Notes under the pieces: model-generated
Told to the model about the DNA's origin: nothing
Databases searched by the model: none
Seen by the model: only the letters and a program-made list of their open reading frames with translations
Position numbers and translations under genes: made by a program
Shown here: piece by piece, positions 1 through 6,632 of the stretch
Numbering within the stretch: the stretch's first letter is position 1
How the letters are laid out: each line of letters starts with the position of its first letter
Source: Anaerolineae bacterium
GTDB taxonomy: Bacteria > Chloroflexota > Anaerolineae > JACIWR01
Assembly (NCBI GenBank): GCA_021162125.1
Contig: JAGGZG010000188.1
Span: 1 to 9,335, forward strand
Length of the DNA stretch: 9,335 nucleotides
Direction of reading: 5' to 3'

Positions 1-110
1 CCCACACATTCATCACTCGCAGGGGCCGTGGCCTCCTCCTGGAGTAGGATGAGCACTTCTTTGGTGATCTGTTCGATCAGCCGTTCAACGGTATCACGGT
101 CAAATTGCAT
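1..110 (-). CDS. Partial gene, N-terminus only; encapsulation-peptide-like helix, possible microcompartment cargo
   Basis: Only the first 36 codons lie in the window; the gene runs off the left edge. It starts at an ATG (110-108) preceded by a purine-rich GGGGGA stretch, 34 bases after the rpiB-like stop on the same strand, so the two are probably cotranscribed. Residues 2-26 (MQFDRDTVERLIEQITKEVL and on) form a predicted amphipathic helix, followed by an Ala/Pro/Thr-rich linker. That layout resembles encapsulation peptides that target enzymes into bacterial microcompartments, and the upstream RpiB has a similar N-terminus. The catalytic domain is outside the window, so the product cannot be named. 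A deoxyribose-phosphate aldolase or other sugar-phosphate microcompartment enzyme would fit, but that is inference. Confidence 0.6.
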   Translation of the reverse strand, partial: MQFDRDTVERLIEQITKEVLILLQEEATAPASDECV

Positions 111-144
111 GATTCCCCCGGCACCCCCAAGTTCCAGCGCCTTC

Positions 145-903
145 TTACTTCCTCAAAAATCTCTTCTCAATTTCCATGATCTTATTCACCCGCCGCTGAT
201 GCCGCCCGCCGCCGAAAGAGGTCTCCAGCCAGGTCTTGACGATGGCCTGCGCCAGGTTATCCCCGATCAGCCGCCCACCCAGGGTCAAAACGTTGGCGTC
301 GTTGTGCTCGCGGGAGTTGACCGCCGTGGAGAGGTCGTAGCACATCGCTGCCCGCACGCCGGGCACCTTGTTCGCCGCCATGCACGAGCCAATGCCCGCC
401 CCATCCACGATGATCCCCCGCCAGGCCCGTCCCTCGGAGACCAGCCGTGCCACGGCGTAGGCGAAGTCGGGATAGTCCACCGACTCGGTGCTGGAAGTGC
501 CGCAATCAATCACCGCGTAGCCCAGTTGCTGGAGGTAGCCCTTGAGCATCTCTTTCATGGCGAATCCGCCGTGGTCAGCGCCCAGGGCTATTGCTCGTTG
601 CCCTGTGGCACTGGAGGCAGAGGCGAGACCAGCTTGCACTGCCGTGGGCTCCGGGGATAGAGTCACCTGCCGGCGTAGCGCCACCTCGCGGGCCAGCGGG
701 GTGATCAGTGACCCTGCCGGATAGCGCAACTCGCTGCCTTCCGGCGTGGCCTCCACCTCGCGCTCAGTGATCAGAGGTCGCCGCTCACGCGAGGGCGAGG
801 CCACAGTCGAGGACGTTAACCCCTCCATGCCCAACTCCATGCCCAGCGTGCGCAACACCACGCGGCGCACCATCTCGCGGATCGTCTGCTCGTCGAAAGA
901 CAC
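145..903 (-). CDS. rpiB: RpiB/LacAB-family sugar-phosphate isomerase with N-terminal microcompartment-type extension
   Basis: 252 aa. Residues ~103-252 are a complete RpiB/LacAB domain (ribose-5-phosphate to ribulose-5-phosphate isomerisation in characterised members): GADHGGF at 108-114, DYPDFA at 143-148, AANKVPGVRAA at 176-186, REHNDANV at 198-205 and GGRHQRRV at 232-239. About 100 residues precede it, absent from ordinary ~150-aa RpiB. Residues 2-20 form an amphipathic helix like an encapsulation peptide, and SLITPLAREVA at 65-75 resembles the linker motif seen in microcompartment-associated enzymes. The start is a GTG (903-901) after GGAGG at a 7-base spacing. The position of the E. coli catalytic Cys66 holds Asp167, while a Cys occurs at 174. 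LacA/LacB-type or other pentose/hexose phosphate substrates remain possible. The family is certain; substrate and compartment targeting are inferred. Confidence 0.9.
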   Translation of the reverse strand: MSFDEQTIREMVRRVVLRTLGMELGMEGLTSSTVASPSRERRPLITEREVEATPEGSELRYPAGSLITPLAREVALRRQVTLSPEPTAVQAGLASASSATGQRAIALGADHGGFAMKEMLKGYLQQLGYAVIDCGTSSTESVDYPDFAYAVARLVSEGRAWRGIIVDGAGIGSCMAANKVPGVRAAMCYDLSTAVNSREHNDANVLTLGGRLIGDNLAQAIVKTWLETSFGGGRHQRRVNKIMEIEKRFLRK

Positions 904-982
904 TTGTGCTCCTCCGGCCCGCTTTCACGATGGGCCTGCCTTTATCGCCTGCGGCCAGTGCCCACAGCCGCGATTGGGGCTT

Positions 983-1011
983 ATTATAGTACAGGTCACA
1001 TTGTATGGCAA
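983..1011 (-). promoter_or_regulatory. Sigma-70-type promoter for the rpiB-like gene
   Basis: Reading the minus strand, TTGCCA (1011-1006) is followed by 17 bases and TATAAT (988-983), a 5/6 and a 6/6 match to the consensus with ideal spacing. Transcription would start near 976, giving a leader of about 70 bases before the GTG start at 903. The promoter lies back to back with the gcvH promoter. Confidence 0.8.
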
Positions 1012-1016
1012 ACGCT

Positions 1017-1024
1017 GAGCGCTC
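1017..1024. promoter_or_regulatory. Palindrome GAGCGCTC between divergent promoters, possible operator
   Basis: This perfect 8-bp palindrome lies between the -35 boxes of the two divergent promoters and abuts the gcvH -35 box (1025). The position suits a regulator acting on both directions. It is short and no factor can be named, so the operator role is inference. Confidence 0.3.
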
Positions 1025-1053
1025 TTGTCAATTGCCCCGATATTTGCTATACT
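1025..1053 (+). promoter_or_regulatory. Extended -10 sigma-70-type promoter for the gcv operon
   Basis: TTGTCA (1025-1030), a 17-base spacer and TATACT (1048-1053), with TGC immediately before the -10 box (extended -10). Each hexamer matches consensus at 5 of 6 positions. Transcription would start near 1060, leaving a leader of about 67 bases before the gcvH ATG. That leader is too short for a normal glycine riboswitch, and none is visible. Confidence 0.8.
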
Positions 1054-1126
1054 ATAGCGCGTGTCGGTTCAAACTAGCTCTCAAAGCCGGGAGCATTCCA
1101 CACGGAACGGAAAGGAAGGAGCAGCG

Positions 1127-1528
1127 ATGAAAATTGACAAAGATTGTCGGTACGCTGAGACCCACGAGTGGGTACGGGTCGAGGGCAACGAGGCCGTCAC
1201 TGGCATCACAGATTACGCTCAGGACCAGCTCTCGGACGTCGTATACGTGGAACTGCCGGAGGTCGGCGATAGTTTCGCCAAAGGCGAAGCTTATGCCACC
1301 GTGGAGTCGGTCAAAACTGCATCGGAAGTTTACATGCCCATCGGCGGCGAGATCATTGAGATCAACAGTGAGTTGGAGGCCGAGCCGCAATTGGTGAACG
1401 AAGACCCCTTCGGCGCGGCCTGGTTCGTCAGGTTCACCATAGCCGATCCGTCGGAGTTGGATGACCTGATGGACGCCGATGCCTACGAGAAGTTCATCGC
1501 CGCAGAAGGGGCGAAGGGAGGTCACTGA
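1127..1528 (+). CDS. gcvH: Glycine cleavage system H protein
   Basis: 133 aa, the usual GcvH size. The H protein carries the aminomethyl group from the P protein on a lipoyl arm, passing it to T protein and then to L protein for reoxidation. The lipoylation motif ESVKTASEVY is at 60-69, with Lys63 as the modified residue. The family N-terminus (ETHEWVRVEG, 11-20, then GITDYAQDQLSDVVYVELP) is intact, as is the C-terminal PFGAAWF segment. I chose ATG 1127 because AAGGAG (1116-1121) sits 5 bases upstream and residue 1 then matches family starts. The in-frame GTG at 1061 would lie at the transcription start. The stop overlaps the gcvPA start by one base (TGATG), indicating translational coupling. 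Confidence 0.95.
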   Translation: MKIDKDCRYAETHEWVRVEGNEAVTGITDYAQDQLSDVVYVELPEVGDSFAKGEAYATVESVKTASEVYMPIGGEIIEINSELEAEPQLVNEDPFGAAWFVRFTIADPSELDDLMDADAYEKFIAAEGAKGGH

Positions 1529-2937
1529 TGACTTACGTCCCCCATAGCCAGGCCGAACGGCAGGCAATGCTGGCGGCCATCGGGGTGGACCGCGTCGAGG
1601 ACCTGTTCGCCGACGTGCCGGAGGCACTGCGCTTTCCGAAGGTCTCCTTGCCGGAGCCCCTCTCCGAGCTGGAGATTCTCCAGGAATTGCAATGGATGAG
1701 CGAAAGCAACGCTGACCTCGATCACTATGCCTGTTTCCTGGGGGCCGGGGCCTACAATCACTACGTGCCCAGCGTGGTGGATCACGTGATCAGCCGCTCT
1801 GAGTTCTACACTGCCTACACTCCCTACCAGCCCGAAGTCAGCCAGGGGACACTGCAAACCATCTTCGAGTATCAGAGCATGATCTGCGCGCTGACCGGCA
1901 TGGAAGCGGCCAATGCCTCGCACTACGATGGCGCGACCTCGATGGCCGAGGCGGTGCTGATGGCCGTGGCCGTCAGCCGGGGCCGGCGACACAAGGTGAT
2001 CCTGTCCCCCACTATTCACCCTGAGTACCGGGAGACGGTGCGCACCTACACCCAGGGCATGGGCCTGACCGTGGTCGGCGACGATCCCGGCAAGCTGCGC
2101 GAGGGAATCGACTTGGACCTGGAAGCGCTGAAGGCCCTGCTCGACTCTGACACCGCTTGCCTGATCGTGCAGAATCCTGACTTCTTCGGACAGATGGAAT
2201 CGCCGGCGGTGTTGCAAGAGCTGGCCGATGCAGTGCACGAAGCCGGGGCCATGTTCGTCGTCAGCGCGGATCCCATCTCGCTGGGGCTGTTCACCCCGCC
2301 AGGCGACTACGGAGCGGACATCGTCGTGGGTGAGGGGCAGCCACTAGGGAATGCCATCAGCTTTGGCGGCCCATACCTGGGCTACTTCGCCTGCAAGGAT
2401 CAGTTCAAGCGCAAAATAGCCGGTCGGCTGGTGGGCGAGACGGTGGACACTCATGGCCGGCGCGGGTTCGTGTTGACTCTGGTCGCCCGCGAGCAGCACA
2501 TCCGCCGCGAGAAGGCCACCTCAAACATTTGCTCTAACCAGGCGTTGTGCGCTCTGGCGGCGGGCGTGTACCTGGCCACGCTGGGCAAGCGCGGCCTGCG
2601 CACCGTGGCCGAATTGTGTTATCACAAGGCGCACTACGCGGCATCGCAGATCGCCGCACTGGAAGGCTACGAGTTGGTGAGCAAGGAGCCGTTCTTCAAA
2701 GAATTCGTGGTTCGCTTTCCCCGACCAGTATCCGAGCTCAACAGCTATCTGCTAGATGAGTGGGGCATCATCGGCGGGTATGACCTGGGCCGGGTCTACC
2801 CCCATCTGGCGGGCTGCGCATTGCTGTGCGTGACCGAGATGAACTCTAAAGGGGAGATAGATTACCTGGTAGAGGCGCTGACCACGGCGAATTTCCAGAT
2901 AGAGGGTTCAGCCGGATCGAGGGAGGTGGGGTCATGA
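1528..2937 (+). CDS. gcvPA: Glycine dehydrogenase (decarboxylating) subunit 1, P-protein alpha
   Basis: 469 aa. This is the N-terminal half of the P protein in organisms where it is split. With GcvPB it decarboxylates glycine and loads the aminomethyl group onto lipoyl-GcvH. Family landmarks are FLGAGAYNHYVPSVV (70-84), TAYTPYQPEVSQGTLQ (95-110), ASHYDGATSMAEA (130-142) and SNICSNQALCALAAG starting at 332. The subunit folds like a PLP enzyme but is not expected to hold the cofactor lysine. The gene starts within the gcvH stop and ends overlapping the gcvPB start by four bases (ATGA), so the three genes form one operon. It is slightly longer than the typical ~445-450 residues, mostly through the C-terminal tail after the last conserved block. 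Confidence 0.95.
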   Translation: MTYVPHSQAERQAMLAAIGVDRVEDLFADVPEALRFPKVSLPEPLSELEILQELQWMSESNADLDHYACFLGAGAYNHYVPSVVDHVISRSEFYTAYTPYQPEVSQGTLQTIFEYQSMICALTGMEAANASHYDGATSMAEAVLMAVAVSRGRRHKVILSPTIHPEYRETVRTYTQGMGLTVVGDDPGKLREGIDLDLEALKALLDSDTACLIVQNPDFFGQMESPAVLQELADAVHEAGAMFVVSADPISLGLFTPPGDYGADIVVGEGQPLGNAISFGGPYLGYFACKDQFKRKIAGRLVGETVDTHGRRGFVLTLVAREQHIRREKATSNICSNQALCALAAGVYLATLGKRGLRTVAELCYHKAHYAASQIAALEGYELVSKEPFFKEFVVRFPRPVSELNSYLLDEWGIIGGYDLGRVYPHLAGCALLCVTEMNSKGEIDYLVEALTTANFQIEGSAGSREVGS

Positions 2938-4472
2938 CCGAACCGTTGATTTTCGAGATCAGTTCCCCTGGACGGTGTGGGGCCTCCCTGCCGGCCTGCG
3001 ATGTGCCACGGACGCCCCTGCCGGCGGGCATGGTGCGTGACGATCTCTCCCTGCCAGAGGTAAGTGAGGTGGACGTCATCCGCCATTACGTACGCCTTTC
3101 GCAGCTCAACTACGGGGTGGATAAGGGCTTCTACCCTCTGGGTTCGTGCACGATGAAGTACAATCCCAAGGTCAACGAGGTGGCGGCCCGGCTGCCCGGC
3201 TTCGCCCGTACCCATCCCTACCAGGACCCCGACTCGGTGCAGGGCAATCTGACGCTGATGTTCGAACTCCAGGAGTACCTCAAAGAGCTGAGCGGGTTTG
3301 CGGCCGTGTCCCTACAACCTGCCGCCGGAGCGCACGGCGAACTCACCGGGGTGCTCATCATCCGCGCCTATCACCAATCGCGGGGCGATAGTAAACGGAC
3401 CAAGATGCTTATCCCAGATTCGGCGCATGGCACCAACCCGGCCAGCACCTCGATGTGCGGGTACACCACCGTGGAGATCAAATCCGACGCGCGGGGGAAC
3501 GTGGACCTGGAAGACCTGCGTGCCCATTGCGACGACACCGTGGCCGGGCTGATGCTCACTAACCCGAACACGTTGGGCCTTTTCGACGAGCACGTACTGG
3601 AGATCGCCGACCTGGTGCATAGCTGTGGTGGCCTGCTGTATGGCGACGGCGCGAACTTCAACGCGCTGATGGGCATCGCCAAGCCGGCCCAACTGGGCTT
3701 CGACGTGATGCACTTCAACCTGCACAAGACTTTCTCTACCCCGCACGGGGGCGGCGGGCCGGGCTCCGGACCGGTGGGTGTATCCCAACGGTTGGCCCAG
3801 TTCCTGCCGGGGCCCATCGTCGTCCCGGCAATGGCCGAGGATGGCTGGGTGGGCGGCCCTGCAGAACACGCTGACGAACACGCTGAAGAGCACACCGGGA
3901 AGCACACCGAGGAGCACGCTGAGGAGTGCCACGCCCTGCGCCTGGCCATGCCCAAACACAGCATTGGCCGCGTTAAGTCTTTCTACGGCAACTTTGGCGT
4001 GCTCATCAAAGCCTACACCTACATTCGGGTGCTGGGTGCGGAGGGGTTGCGCCAGGCCAGCCAGGATGCCGTACTCAACGCCAATTACCTGATGCACCGC
4101 CTGAAAGATGTCTACCCTCTGCCTTATGACCGCACCTGCATGCACGAGTTCGTCCTGGGCGGGCCACCACCCGAGGCCGAAGGCGTTCACACTATGGACG
4201 TGGCCAAGCGGTTGATGGATTACGGCTTCCACCCGCCGACGGTGTACTTCCCGCTCATCGTCCACGAAGCGATCATGATCGAGCCTACGGAGACGGAGAG
4301 CAAGGCCACGCTGGACGCTTTCGCTGAGGCGATGATCAAGATTGCCGAGGAGGCGGTGATCGATCCCGACCTGCTCCATAGTGCGCCGCACGTGACGCCT
4401 GTCACCCGCCTGGACGAGACCAGGGCCGCCCGTAGGCCCCGTCTGCGCTGGGTGCCGCCGAGACAGGATTGA
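2934..4472 (+). CDS. gcvPB: Glycine dehydrogenase (decarboxylating) subunit 2, P-protein beta, with His/Glu repeat insertion
   Basis: 512 aa. This is the PLP-binding half of the split P protein. The N-terminus (LIFEISSPGRCGASLP) is typical. YPLGSCTMKYNPK starts at 67, DSAHGTNPAS at 162, and HKTFSTPHGGGGPGSGPVGV at 264-283 holds the PLP Schiff-base lysine, Lys265. The conserved SIGRVKSFYGNFG block follows. Between FLPGPIVV and that block the protein carries an extra ~30 residues, including five tandem tetrapeptides of the form E-H-A/T-E/D (residues 311-330), absent from ordinary family members. This explains most of the excess over the usual ~480 residues. An AGGTGGGG-type purine stretch precedes the ATG, which overlaps the gcvPA stop. 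The catalytic core is intact, so the enzyme should be active. No gcvT follows. Confidence 0.95.
   Translation: MTEPLIFEISSPGRCGASLPACDVPRTPLPAGMVRDDLSLPEVSEVDVIRHYVRLSQLNYGVDKGFYPLGSCTMKYNPKVNEVAARLPGFARTHPYQDPDSVQGNLTLMFELQEYLKELSGFAAVSLQPAAGAHGELTGVLIIRAYHQSRGDSKRTKMLIPDSAHGTNPASTSMCGYTTVEIKSDARGNVDLEDLRAHCDDTVAGLMLTNPNTLGLFDEHVLEIADLVHSCGGLLYGDGANFNALMGIAKPAQLGFDVMHFNLHKTFSTPHGGGGPGSGPVGVSQRLAQFLPGPIVVPAMAEDGWVGGPAEHADEHAEEHTGKHTEEHAEECHALRLAMPKHSIGRVKSFYGNFGVLIKAYTYIRVLGAEGLRQASQDAVLNANYLMHRLKDVYPLPYDRTCMHEFVLGGPPPEAEGVHTMDVAKRLMDYGFHPPTVYFPLIVHEAIMIEPTETESKATLDAFAEAMIKIAEEAVIDPDLLHSAPHVTPVTRLDETRAARRPRLRWVPPRQD
3864..3923 (+). repeat. 12-bp coding tandem repeat inside gcvPB (EHAD/EHAE/EHTG/KHTE/EHAE)
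   Basis: Five in-frame 12-base units based on GAg-CAC-gCt/aCc-GAg encode EHAD, EHAE, EHTG, KHTE and EHAE, with a degenerate sixth (ECHA) to 3935. The units differ at scattered positions, so the array is not a fresh duplication. It inserts a charged, His-rich segment into a surface region of GcvPB. Confidence 0.85.
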
Positions 4473-4486
4473 GTGAGCGAGTGTTC

Positions 4487-4520
4487 AGGTGCCCGGCACT
4501 TGGGAAAGTGCCGGGCACTT
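4487..4520 (+). terminator. 13-bp stem-loop after gcvPB, probable terminator or intergenic repeat
   Basis: GTGCCCGGCAC (4489-4499) and GTGCCGGGCAC (4508-4518) are perfect inverted copies. Two further T-A pairs close the stem on a GGGA loop (4502-4505). It lies 16 bases after the gcvPB stop and is followed by only three T residues, so termination may be weak. A role as a dispersed REP-like palindrome is also possible. Confidence 0.6.
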
Positions 4521-4536
4521 TAGGAATGGCGGTATC

Positions 4537-5214
4537 GTGACGCGACGGGCACAACGAACACAAAAGAGGAAGTGGCAGGGGAAAATCGGCGTGGCGCTGG
4601 CAGGGCTGGTGGTACTGGGCGGGGTGCTGGCAGTGTCGCCGCTGGCTTTGCGGGCCTGGGCCGATTGGCGGTACAAGGACCGTGTCTACCGCGACATCGC
4701 CGACGTCCCCCCACGGCGGGTGGCGCTGGTCTTCGGCGCGGGGGTGTGGCCCGGCGGCACTCTGAGCCACATCCTGGCCGACCGGGTGGACACGGCGGTG
4801 GACTTGTACCGGGCGGGGAAGGTGCAGAAGCTGCTGATGAGCGGCGATAATCGCTTCATCAACTACAACGAGCCCCAGCACATGAAGGAGTACGCCCTGG
4901 CCCGTGGCGTGCCCGAGGCGGACATCGTCCTGGACTACGCCGGGCGGCGCACTTATGACAGTTGCTACCGCGCGCGGGCCATCTTCGGCGTGCACGAGGT
5001 CATCCTGGTCACCCAGGACTATCACATAGACCGCGCGCTGTTCACCTGCAATGGAGTGGGCGTGGACGCCATTGGCGTGATCGCCGACCGGCGGTCTTAC
5101 GTCAAAGGCCGGCAATACTGGCTACGCGAGATTCCGGCGATGGCTCTGGCCTGGTGGGATGTGACCATTGCTCACCCTGTGCCGGTATTGGGCAAGCCCA
5201 TCATCATCGAGTGA
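4537..5214 (+). CDS. SanA/YdcF-like DUF218 membrane-anchored protein
   Basis: 225 aa from the chosen GTG. A basic N-terminus (RRAQRTQKRK) leads into one hydrophobic segment at 18-38, predicting an inner-membrane anchor with the rest outside the cytoplasm. The DUF218 domain follows: VFGAGVWPGG (65-74), LSHILADRVD (77-86), LMSGDN (100-105), VLDYAGRRTYDSCYRA (131-146) and VTQDYHIDRALF (158-169). SanA of E. coli affects envelope barrier function (vancomycin exclusion); the biochemical activity of the family is not settled. The frame is open back to 4489, but that start lies inside the stem-loop. GTG 4537 puts the positive residues directly before the membrane segment, though its Shine-Dalgarno (AGGAA, 10 bases upstream) is weak. 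Downstream of a stem-loop, it may be only partly cotranscribed with gcv. Confidence 0.85.
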   Translation: MTRRAQRTQKRKWQGKIGVALAGLVVLGGVLAVSPLALRAWADWRYKDRVYRDIADVPPRRVALVFGAGVWPGGTLSHILADRVDTAVDLYRAGKVQKLLMSGDNRFINYNEPQHMKEYALARGVPEADIVLDYAGRRTYDSCYRARAIFGVHEVILVTQDYHIDRALFTCNGVGVDAIGVIADRRSYVKGRQYWLREIPAMALAWWDVTIAHPVPVLGKPIIIE

Positions 5215-5217
5215 ACA

Positions 5218-5252
5218 AAGGTGCGACGTATTTGTGAAGTGCGTCGCACCTT
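5218..5252. terminator. Stem-loop between convergent genes, probable bidirectional terminator
   Basis: AAGGTGCGACG (5218-5228) pairs with CGTCGCACCTT (5242-5252), an 11-bp perfect stem with a 13-base loop. It occupies almost the whole 36-base gap between the convergent sanA-like gene and the REC-GAF gene, and its last bases overlap the latter's stop codon. There is no long T tract on either side. Confidence 0.55.
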
Positions 5253-6510
5253 AAGCCCGACTCTCGTATTTCTTCCGAATCTGGTTCAGTCGCTTCTTGA
5301 CCTGCTGTTCCACGTCAATCATCTTGATGCTGCCCAGGTAGGTCGTGCTCTTGGGCGAAACCAGGTCCTGGAGGATAGAGAGCACGGCTGAGATTTCCTC
5401 CACCTTCATCTCGGTGAACAACACCGAGCGGGCGATGATCTCCCCGCCACCCTGCACGCGCCCCTCTTTGACTGCCAGAGCCAGGGTCTGTGCGCTCATA
5501 GAGAGCGCGGTAAGCGGGTTGTTGATGTAATGTGAGAGGGTGACCACCGTCTGTTTGAGAACTTCGGCGGCGACGATTTCCTGCGTCGCCTCGTACAGGC
5601 GCGCGTTCTCAATAGCGATGGCCGCGTAGTCGGCCAGGGCCGAGAGGCGAAACTGATCATCTTGAGTGAAAGTTTGATTGCGCACCCGGTTGGCCACTCC
5701 CAGTGCGCCAATCACCCGGTCTTTGACCTTCAGGGGGACGTAGAGAAGGGAGCGCACCAGGTAGTCCGTCTTTACTTTGAGATCAATTTCCCCGGTTGCG
5801 GTGCTGGCGCGCAGCGGCGTGCCGCTCTTGACCACCTGGCCTATCAAACTGTCGTCCACGTGCAGACGCATTCCCTGGGCCTGGGCCTTGCCGAACCCCT
5901 GGGCGGCGGTCAGGTACAATTCGCCGCTCTTCTCATCTACCAGGAATAGCCCACCGTCGTCCGCACGGGTGAGGTAGACGGCCGCCTCCACTACCCGATT
6001 CAGGAGCTTTTCCAGGTCAAGTACGGCGGCCACCGACTGGCCGATGGCGTGCAGTGCGCCTAGCTCGGTGACGCGGCGCTGGAGCTGCTGGTTGGTGGCC
6101 GCCAACTGGCGCATCAGGCGCTCCCGCTCACGGCGCAACCGGCTCTCGGTGAGCGCCCGGTCAATAGCCGCCAGTACCTCCTCCACCTCGAAGGGCTTCC
6201 GCACATAGTCACGCACACCCAGGCGGAAGGCCTGTACCGCGATGTTCTCTGAGCCGTAAAAAGTCATCAGGATCACCGGCGCGGAGAAATCGTGCTCGAC
6301 CAGAGCCTCAAGCACCTCCAGCCCGGTCATGCGTGGCATATTCACGTCCAGGAGGATCAGGTCTGGCTGTTGAGCCAGAGCCAGCTCGAGACCACTCTGT
6401 CCATCGGTCGCAGTCGTGACGACGTATCCCCGTGGACCTAATATCATATCCTGCAAGAATGAACGAATGTCCGCGTTGTCGTCAATGATCAGCACCCGTT
6501 CCCGAGCCAT
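5251..6510 (-). CDS. REC-GAF-DHp signalling protein without an ATPase domain
   Basis: 419 aa, cytoplasmic. Residues 5-122 are a receiver domain: acidic pair Asp10/Asp11, phosphoacceptor Asp55 in LILLDVNMP, Thr83, and Lys105 in KPF. A helical linker (123-152) rich in Arg/Glu/Gln is a likely signalling coiled coil. Residues ~155-305 are a GAF domain ending in the typical DYAAIAIENARLYE helix. Residues ~311-385 look like a histidine-kinase dimerisation region, with TLSHYINNPLTAL (324-336) and candidate His327. The acidic residue that usually follows the H-box histidine is Tyr328. The protein then ends in a short basic tail; no N, G1, F or G2 boxes of a HATPase domain are present. ATG 6510 follows GAGGTG. 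It may act with the nearby kinase (7483-8253) or as a sensor/scaffold. Confidence 0.9.
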   Translation of the reverse strand: MARERVLIIDDNADIRSFLQDMILGPRGYVVTTATDGQSGLELALAQQPDLILLDVNMPRMTGLEVLEALVEHDFSAPVILMTFYGSENIAVQAFRLGVRDYVRKPFEVEEVLAAIDRALTESRLRRERERLMRQLAATNQQLQRRVTELGALHAIGQSVAAVLDLEKLLNRVVEAAVYLTRADDGGLFLVDEKSGELYLTAAQGFGKAQAQGMRLHVDDSLIGQVVKSGTPLRASTATGEIDLKVKTDYLVRSLLYVPLKVKDRVIGALGVANRVRNQTFTQDDQFRLSALADYAAIAIENARLYEATQEIVAAEVLKQTVVTLSHYINNPLTALSMSAQTLALAVKEGRVQGGGEIIARSVLFTEMKVEEISAVLSILQDLVSPKSTTYLGSIKMIDVEQQVKKRLNQIRKKYESRA

Positions 6511-6544
6511 GTGTCACCTCATCAGAGTGTTCCGTAAGGTGGGG

Positions 6545-6565
6545 GGGCAGGCTGCGAGCCTGCCC
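6545..6565. repeat. Stem-loop GGGCAGGCT-GCG-AGCCTGCCC
   Basis: A perfect 9-bp stem with a three-base loop, between the aldolase stop and the REC-GAF start. It has no T tract on either side, so it could be a dispersed palindrome, an mRNA-processing or stability element, or a weak terminator. It shares its GGCTnnnAGCC core with the next stem-loop. Confidence 0.6.
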
Positions 6566-6590
6566 TACGTTGGCGGGCGGTGGCGCGTAA

Positions 6591-6609
6591 GTCGGGCTCA
6601 CAGCCCGAC
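6591..6609. repeat. Stem-loop GTCGGGCT-CAC-AGCCCGAC
   Basis: A perfect 8-bp stem with a three-base loop, 24 bases downstream of the aldolase stop on the minus strand and 25 bases from its partner at 6545-6565. Its core matches the partner while the outer arms differ but remain fully complementary. Confidence 0.6.
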
Positions 6610-6632
6610 GCTCTCACTCCTTCAATCCTCAG

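Noticed and set aside
1061..1126. GTG at 1061 as the gcvH start, adding 22 residues
   Set aside because: It lies at the predicted transcription start and lacks a Shine-Dalgarno sequence. ATG 1127 has AAGGAG at 5 bases and matches family N-termini.
1054..1126. Glycine riboswitch in the gcv leader
   Set aside because: The leader is only about 67 bases and shows no aptamer-like paired structure.
3312..4391. Long 359-codon open frame antisense to gcvPB
   Set aside because: It is a shadow of the GC-rich gcvPB codon pattern, and gcvPB is unambiguous from conserved motifs.
4489..4536. GTG at 4489 as the start of the SanA-like protein
   Set aside because: It lies in the left arm of a 13-bp stem-loop and would put 16 unusual residues before the basic, membrane-anchoring N-terminus.
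4402..5115. Antisense 237-codon frame opposite the SanA-like gene
   Set aside because: Pro/His/Arg-rich shadow translation; the plus strand encodes a clear DUF218 protein.
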